Assembly: GCF_021650705.1 (NCBI RefSeq) | Contig: NZ_CP087138.1 | Coordinates: forward strand, 558,001-622,000 | Origin: Pseudomonas sp. KNUC1026 | GTDB taxonomy: Bacteria > Pseudomonadota > Gammaproteobacteria > Pseudomonadales > Pseudomonadaceae | DNA length: 64,000 bases | Direction of reading: 5' to 3' | Shown: positions 59,615 through 64,000 of the stretch, one piece after another | Numbering within the stretch: the first letter of the stretch is position 1 | Layout of the letters: every line of letters starts with the position of its first letter | Position numbers and translations under genes: made by a program | The notes under the pieces: model-generated | Told to the model about the DNA's origin: nothing | Databases searched by the model: none | Seen by the model: the letters and a program-made list of their open reading frames with translations, nothing else

Positions 59615-60078
59615 TGCGCATCCTGTTCGTGTGCCTGGGCAACATCTGCCGCTCGCCCACCGCCGAAGGCGTGCTGCGTCAAAAGCTGGCCGACGCAGGC
59701 CTCGGCCAGCGTTTCGAAGTGGCGTCGGCCGGCACCGGCGACTGGCACGTGGGCAAGGCCCCCGATACTCGCACCCAGGCTGCGGCGCGCAAACGCGGCT
59801 ATGACCTGAGCGCGCAACGGGCGCAGCAGGTCGACGCCGAAGATTTCTTCTCTCGCGACCTGATCCTGGCCATGGACCGCGCCAACCTGGCGCACCTGGA
59901 GCGCATGCGCCCCGAGGGCAGCCCCGCGCGGCTGGCGCTGTTTCTGGAGTTCACCGGCTCAACCGTGGCCGAGGTTCCTGATCCCTACTATGGCGGCGAA
60001 GACGGCTTCAGCGAGGTGCTCGACCTGATCGAAGCGGGCTGCGACACGCTGGTGGCCGAATACGGAGGCCAGCGGTGA
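59614..60078 (+). CDS. Low-molecular-weight protein tyrosine phosphatase
   Basis: A 154-residue LMW-PTP. The phosphate loop is CLGNICRS (C7-x5-R13, with S14) and the general acid lies in the motif DPYYGG. Such enzymes often control polysaccharide-synthesis kinases; the real partner is unknown here. It overlaps kdsB (TGATG) and murB (GTGA), so it belongs to the same operon. Confidence 0.94.
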   Translation: MRILFVCLGNICRSPTAEGVLRQKLADAGLGQRFEVASAGTGDWHVGKAPDTRTQAAARKRGYDLSAQRAQQVDAEDFFSRDLILAMDRANLAHLERMRPEGSPARLALFLEFTGSTVAEVPDPYYGGEDGFSEVLDLIEAGCDTLVAEYGGQR

Positions 60079-61082
60079 GCCTGGCGGTCGAGCAGGGCGC
60101 TTCTCTGCAACCGTGGAACACGTTCGGCGTGCAAGCGCATGCCGAACGCTTCGTGCAGGTGCACAACGACGATGAGCTGCGCCAGGCCTTGGCGCTGGCC
60201 GAGCACAACGGCTGGCCGGTGCGGGTGATTGGCGGCGGCAGCAACCTGGTGCTGGCGCGCGACGTGGCGGGCCTGGTGATTCGCATGGCCAGCCGGGGCA
60301 TTCGCGTGCTGGGCGATGGCCTGGTCGAAGCCGAGGCCGGCGAGCCCTGGCACCCCTTCGTGCAATACACCCTCGCCCAGGGCCTGGCCGGCCTTGAGAA
60401 CCTCAGCCTGATCCCCGGCACCGTGGGCGCAGCGCCGATGCAGAACGTGGGCGCCTACGGCGTGGAGGTCAAGGACGTCTTCGCCGGCCTCACCGCACTG
60501 GACCGCCACAGCGGAGAGCTGCGCGAGTTCTCCTTGAGCGAATGCGAATTCGGCTACCGCGACAGCCGCTTCAAGCGCGAGGCTGGCCGCTGGGTGATCC
60601 TGCGGGTGCGTTTTCGATTGAGCGCCGAGGCCCCACTGCATCTGGACTACGGCCCGGTGCGCCAGCGCCTGGCCGAGCAGGGCATCGATGCGCCGACTGC
60701 GCAGGATGTGAGCCGCGCCATCTGTTCGATCCGCCAGGAAAAGCTCCCCGACCCTGCGGTGCTGGGCAATGCCGGCAGTTTCTTCAAGAACCCGGTGATC
60801 CCGCAGGCTCAGGCCGATGCGCTGCGCGAGCGCTACCCGGACCTGGTGAGTTACCCGTTGCCGGGTGGTGAGGCCAAGCTCGCCGCCGGTTGGCTGATCG
60901 ACAAGGCCGGCTGGCGGGGCTACCGCGATGGCGCGGTCGGCGTGCATGCGTTGCAGGCGCTGGTGCTGGTCAACCACGGCGGCGCCACCGGCGCACAGGT
61001 GCTGGGGCTGGCCGAGCGAGTCCAGGCCGATGTGCGCGAGCGCTTCGGCGTGATGCTGGAGATGGAACCCAACGTGCTCTGA
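60075..61082 (+). CDS. murB: UDP-N-acetylenolpyruvoylglucosamine reductase MurB
   Basis: FAD-dependent reductase that forms UDP-MurNAc, the second step of peptidoglycan synthesis. The 335 residues show the type I MurB form: NTFGVQAHAERFVQV, RVIGGGSNLVLARDV, IPGTVGAAPMQNVGAYG, and the catalytic serine region LGNAGSFFKNP. It starts with GTG in a GTGA overlap with the phosphatase gene. Confidence 0.96.
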   Translation: MSLAVEQGASLQPWNTFGVQAHAERFVQVHNDDELRQALALAEHNGWPVRVIGGGSNLVLARDVAGLVIRMASRGIRVLGDGLVEAEAGEPWHPFVQYTLAQGLAGLENLSLIPGTVGAAPMQNVGAYGVEVKDVFAGLTALDRHSGELREFSLSECEFGYRDSRFKREAGRWVILRVRFRLSAEAPLHLDYGPVRQRLAEQGIDAPTAQDVSRAICSIRQEKLPDPAVLGNAGSFFKNPVIPQAQADALRERYPDLVSYPLPGGEAKLAAGWLIDKAGWRGYRDGAVGVHALQALVLVNHGGATGAQVLGLAERVQADVRERFGVMLEMEPNVL

Positions 61083-61090
61083 GCCCCGCC

Positions 61091-61891
61091 ATGCCGCCGA
61101 TCCCGCTCGACACCGATGCGCAGACCGCCATCACCCGTGAGGTGGTAATGCGCTATCACTTGGCATGGAAGCGCCGCGATCTGGAGGCGATTCTCGCGAT
61201 CTACCACCCCGACGTGCAGTACAACGATTTCTTCCAGGCCCGCAGCATGGGCCTGGCGGAGCTGCGCCAATACGTCATCGGCACGCTGCCGCGCCACCCT
61301 GATGAATACCTGGAGCACAACGACCGTATCCGCGTCGATGGCAGTACTGCGTTCATCCAGTATCAGACAGCCCTTCAGGGCGGCGGGCAGCGCGTGGTGT
61401 TCCGTTCGAGCGAGGCGATCACCGTCTGCGACGGGCTGATCCTGCAGGTCAACGAATACGCGTCACTGGTGCGCGAGCAACTGCCGGGTAGCGAGCAGCG
61501 CCCGGCACCGGCCATCAGCAAACTGGGCCTGTCGGCGCGGCAATTGAGTTTCATGGCGCGCGACCTGGAGGACTACTTCAGCCAGCAGCAGCCGTTTCGC
61601 GATCCCGAGCTGAGCCTGGCGCGGGTGGCCACGGCCACCGGCTACAGCCGCAACCAGATGTCCTACCTGCTCAACCAGGTGCTGGGCCAGAGCTTCTACC
61701 GCTACGTGACCCAGGCACGCCTGGCCTGGCTGCTGGAACGCCTGAACGAGGCGGGGCCTGCCGCAGCGGTCGATGAGCTGGCCGCCAGTGCCGGCTTCAA
61801 TTCCACTTCGGTGTTCTACAAAGCCTTCCGCGCCCACACCGGCAGCACGCCCAAGGCCTGGCTCAAGGCGCATTGCGCGCGTACCCGCTGA
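61091..61891 (+). CDS. AraC-family regulator with SnoaL-like N-terminal domain
   Basis: A 266-residue protein. The N-terminal 130 residues resemble SnoaL/NTF2-fold proteins (VVMRYHLAWKRRDLEAILAIYHPDVQYNDFF, given here as YHLAWKRRDLEAILAIYHPD), a fold that holds small ligands. The C-terminal 100 residues are an AraC DNA-binding domain (SLARVATATGYSRNQMSYLLNQ and VDELAASAGFNSTSVFYKAF). It lies 8 bp after murB and just before genes for amine use, so it probably senses an amine or a product of one. Confidence 0.82.
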   Translation: MPPIPLDTDAQTAITREVVMRYHLAWKRRDLEAILAIYHPDVQYNDFFQARSMGLAELRQYVIGTLPRHPDEYLEHNDRIRVDGSTAFIQYQTALQGGGQRVVFRSSEAITVCDGLILQVNEYASLVREQLPGSEQRPAPAISKLGLSARQLSFMARDLEDYFSQQQPFRDPELSLARVATATGYSRNQMSYLLNQVLGQSFYRYVTQARLAWLLERLNEAGPAAAVDELAASAGFNSTSVFYKAFRAHTGSTPKAWLKAHCARTR

Positions 61892-61951
61892 CAAGACAGC
61901 CACACGCCCACCCGCATAACCTCTGCCGGCATGTGAACGGTGGAGGCGGCG

Positions 61952-63376
61952 ATGAGCGACTGGCGGGCAGTGAGCCTGTGGATGGACCAACTGCAAGGGC
62001 CACTGGTGCCACGCCCGGCGCTGAACGAGGCGCTGGAGGCGGACGTGGCGATCATCGGCGCCGGTTACACCGGGCTGTGGACTGCCTGGTACCTCAAGCA
62101 GCAGGCGCCGCACCTGAACATTGTCGTTCTCGAAGCGCGGATTGCCGGCTTCGGCGCCTCCGGGCGCAACGGCGGCTGGCTGATGGGCAACCTGCTCGGC
62201 GAAGACCGCCTGCTGGCGCCGCTCGCCGCACCGGAGCGCAAGGCGGCCTTCGCGCTGCTGCACGGCATCCCCGATGAGGTGGCGCGGGTGTGCCAGGCCC
62301 AGGGCATCGACTGCGAACTGCGCAAGGGCGGGGTACTCTACTGCGCGGCGCGCTACCCCGAGCAGGAGCGGCGCCTGCGTGAGCAATTGCAAGCCGCGCG
62401 CGCCGAGGGCCTGGGCGAAGGCGATTACCGCTGGCTGAGCCCGGAGGCGCTGCGTGAGCAACTGAATGTGGCCAATGCCTATGGCGCGCTGTATTCGCCG
62501 CACTGCGCAACCATTCAGCCGGCCAAGCTGGTGCGCGGCCTTGCCGAGGCCGTGGAGCGGGCCGGCGTGCGCATTTTCGAGCAGAGCGCGGTGCTCGATT
62601 GGCAGCCCGGCTGCGTGCGCACTGCCGCAGGCGAGGTGCGCGCCAGCTGGGTGGTGCCGGCAGTGGAGGGGTATTCGAGCCAACTGCCGCCGTTGAACCG
62701 CCACCATGTGGCGGCACAGAGCCTGATCGTGGCCACCGAGCCATTGTCCTCGCAGCTGTGGGCGCAGATCGGCCTGGACCGCGGCCAGGCCTTCAGCGAG
62801 AACAGCCGGCAGGTTACCTATGGCCAGCGCACGCGCGACGATCGCCTGGTATTCGGCGCCCGTGGCGGCTACCGCTTCGGCGGGCGCCTGCGTGAAGATT
62901 TCAACCTCAGCCAGGCCGAGCGCCAATTGCGCCAAGGTTTGTTCAGCGACCTGTTCCCGATGCTGCGCAATGTGCGCCTGACCCACGCCTGGGGAGGCAA
63001 CCTAGGCGTTGCCCGGCGCTTCCAGCCGCACATGCTGATCGACCGCCGCCAGCAGGTGGCACTGGCCGGAGGCTTTGGCGGGGAGGGCGTCGGCGCCAGC
63101 AACCTGGGCGGGCGCACCCTGGCTGCGCTGATCCTGGGCCAGCACAACGAACTGACCGAGCAGCCCTGGGTGTGGAACGACCGCCCACTGGCCGCGCTGC
63201 CGCGCTGGGAGCCCGAGCCGCTGCGCTGGCTGGGCTACAACGCGATCATCCAGAGTTTCGTCCATGAAGACCGCGTGCTCGCCAACCCGCAGGCGCCGCG
63301 CTGGCGCCGCTCGATGGCCGAAGGCCTGGCCGCGACCATGGAACGCCTGATGCACACCCGGGAGCCATTCGCATGA
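61952..63376 (+). CDS. FAD-dependent amine oxidoreductase (PuuB-like)
   Basis: DAO-family flavoprotein of 474 residues. The FAD motif VAIIGAGYTGLWTAWYLK sits at about residues 33-50, and the substrate-domain end is GGFGGEGVGASNLGGRTLAALILG. Homologues oxidise gamma-glutamylputrescine or similar amines. A cupin gene overlaps its 3' end and a polyamine-binding-protein gene follows, which supports a role in putrescine or polyamine catabolism. I take the ATG at 61952. Confidence 0.83.
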   Translation: MSDWRAVSLWMDQLQGPLVPRPALNEALEADVAIIGAGYTGLWTAWYLKQQAPHLNIVVLEARIAGFGASGRNGGWLMGNLLGEDRLLAPLAAPERKAAFALLHGIPDEVARVCQAQGIDCELRKGGVLYCAARYPEQERRLREQLQAARAEGLGEGDYRWLSPEALREQLNVANAYGALYSPHCATIQPAKLVRGLAEAVERAGVRIFEQSAVLDWQPGCVRTAAGEVRASWVVPAVEGYSSQLPPLNRHHVAAQSLIVATEPLSSQLWAQIGLDRGQAFSENSRQVTYGQRTRDDRLVFGARGGYRFGGRLREDFNLSQAERQLRQGLFSDLFPMLRNVRLTHAWGGNLGVARRFQPHMLIDRRQQVALAGGFGGEGVGASNLGGRTLAALILGQHNELTEQPWVWNDRPLAALPRWEPEPLRWLGYNAIIQSFVHEDRVLANPQAPRWRRSMAEGLAATMERLMHTREPFA

Positions 63377-63714
63377 CCATCGAACATTTCAAGAACACCC
63401 ACACCCTCGCCTTGGGCGAACCTGGCCCGGTCGCCGTGCCGCTGGGCGAGCCGCTGTCGCAGGTGGCCACCCACAGCGTCGAGCGCAGCGATGGCGTGGA
63501 GGCCGGGGTCTGGGAATGCACGCCCGGGCGCTGGCGGCGGCAGATCGTGCAGCAGGAGTTCTGCCATTTCGTGCAGGGCCGCTGCACCTTCATCCCCGAC
63601 GAAGGCGAGCCCATCGAGATCCAGGCCGGCGACGCGCTGGTGTTCCCTGCGAACACCACGGGTATCTGGGATGTACAACAAACCGTTCGCAAGAGTTACG
63701 TGCTGATTTTCTGA
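63373..63714 (+). CDS. Cupin-domain protein (DUF861-like)
   Basis: A 113-residue small beta-barrel protein. VEAGVWECTPGRWRRQIVQQEFCHFVQGRCTFI is shared with the EutQ/DUF861 cupins (given here as WECTPGRWRRQIVQQEF and HFVQGRCTFI), and a second strand block is IEIQAGDALVFPANTTGIW. It overlaps the oxidase gene by 4 bp. Homologues sit beside polyamine genes in many pseudomonads. The exact reaction is unknown. Confidence 0.82.
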   Translation: MTIEHFKNTHTLALGEPGPVAVPLGEPLSQVATHSVERSDGVEAGVWECTPGRWRRQIVQQEFCHFVQGRCTFIPDEGEPIEIQAGDALVFPANTTGIWDVQQTVRKSYVLIF

Positions 63715-63753
63715 CTGCCCCCCACAACATCTAAAACCACAGAGGTTGGCGTC

Positions 63754-64000
63754 ATGTTCAAGACTTTCGCGGTCCCCTTGCTTTTGGCTGTGTCCACCGC
63801 CCATGCGGCCGAAACGGTGCGCATCTACAACTGGAGCAGCTACATCGCGCCCGACACTCTCAAAGTGTTCACCGAGCGCACCGGTTACCCTACCCAGTAC
63901 GACCTCTACGACAGCAACGAGGTGCTCGACGCCAAGCTCTCGGCAGGCCATTCCGGCTACGACGTGGTGTTCCCTTCCAACCACTTCATGGCGCGGCAGA
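63754..64000 (+). CDS. Polyamine ABC transporter substrate-binding protein (5' part)
   Basis: Only the first 82 codons are in the window. A signal peptide [18 protein letters not shown] is followed by [20 protein letters not shown] and [15 protein letters not shown], typical of PotF/SpuD periplasmic putrescine- or spermidine-binding proteins. AGAGG precedes the ATG at about 63741. The gene continues past the window end. Confidence 0.87.
   Translation, partial: MFKTFAVPLLLAVSTAHAAETVRIYNWSSYIAPDTLKVFTERTGYPTQYDLYDSNEVLDAKLSAGHSGYDVVFPSNHFMARQ

Overview
The window is a piece of a Pseudomonas chromosome, most likely from the P. putida group. The evidence is gene order and protein likeness: ptsO-rapZ-ptsN-hpf-rpoN-lptB-lptA-lptC-kdsC-kdsD, the mlaFEDCB (ttg2) operon, ibaG-murA-hisG-hisD-hisC, and comEC-exbB-exbD-lpxK-ycaR-kdsB-murB all follow the standard pseudomonad layout. 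No plasmid, phage, integrase or CRISPR signature was seen.

Layout. 1-6784 (minus strand): nitrogen PTS, sigma-54 and LPS transport/Kdo genes. 7035-14906 (plus): Mla lipid transport, BolA-like IbaG, MurA and three histidine genes. 14964-17748: two MFS transporters. 17747-21879: a FecI/FecR/TonB-receptor iron-signalling set behind a Fur-box-like site. 22043-22456: a tandemly duplicated tRNA-Glu/tRNA-Gly pair. 22809-25784: a lone hutH with an amino-acid permease. 25750-31654: a trans-4-hydroxy-L-proline catabolic cluster with its AraC regulator. 32278-46306: a quorum-sensing-linked type II polyketide synthase locus. 46371-54096: VOC protein, WYL regulator, membrane protein, PA2817-like protein, FadE, GST and an ABC-2 exporter. 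54281-61082: ComEC, ExbBD, LpxK, YcaR, KdsB, a phosphatase and MurB. 61091-64000: an AraC regulator, FAD amine oxidase, cupin and the start of a polyamine-binding protein.

The most interesting region is 32278-46306. A 20-bp lux box is placed about 42 bp before the inferred transcription start of a luxI-type AHL synthase gene. That gene is the first of 13 tightly packed or overlapping genes: AHL synthase, ActIII-like ketoreductase, Sfp-type phosphopantetheinyl transferase, PF04199 cyclase, HemN-like radical SAM enzyme, SRPBCC protein, EVE-domain protein, KS-alpha with the aromatic-PKS STGCTAG motif, KS-beta/CLF, ACP, AMP-forming ligase, a three-domain aromatase/cyclase, an alpha/beta hydrolase and an MFS exporter. 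A full-length LuxR receptor gene follows. I infer an AHL-autoinduced operon that co-expresses its own signal synthase with an actinomycete-style aromatic polyketide pathway. Type II PKSs are rare outside actinomycetes; koreenceine from P. koreensis is the Pseudomonas precedent I recall. The product here is unknown.

Caution about sequence quality. At least 17 single-base indels break conserved genes (rapZ, rpoN twice, kdsD, hisG, the TonB receptor, hutH, two hydroxyproline genes, the PKS ligase, fadE, an ABC ATPase), often at short homopolymers. One substitution removes both the ycaR stop and the kdsB start. They look like assembly errors, so these genes are annotated as full-length CDSs with the break positions given.
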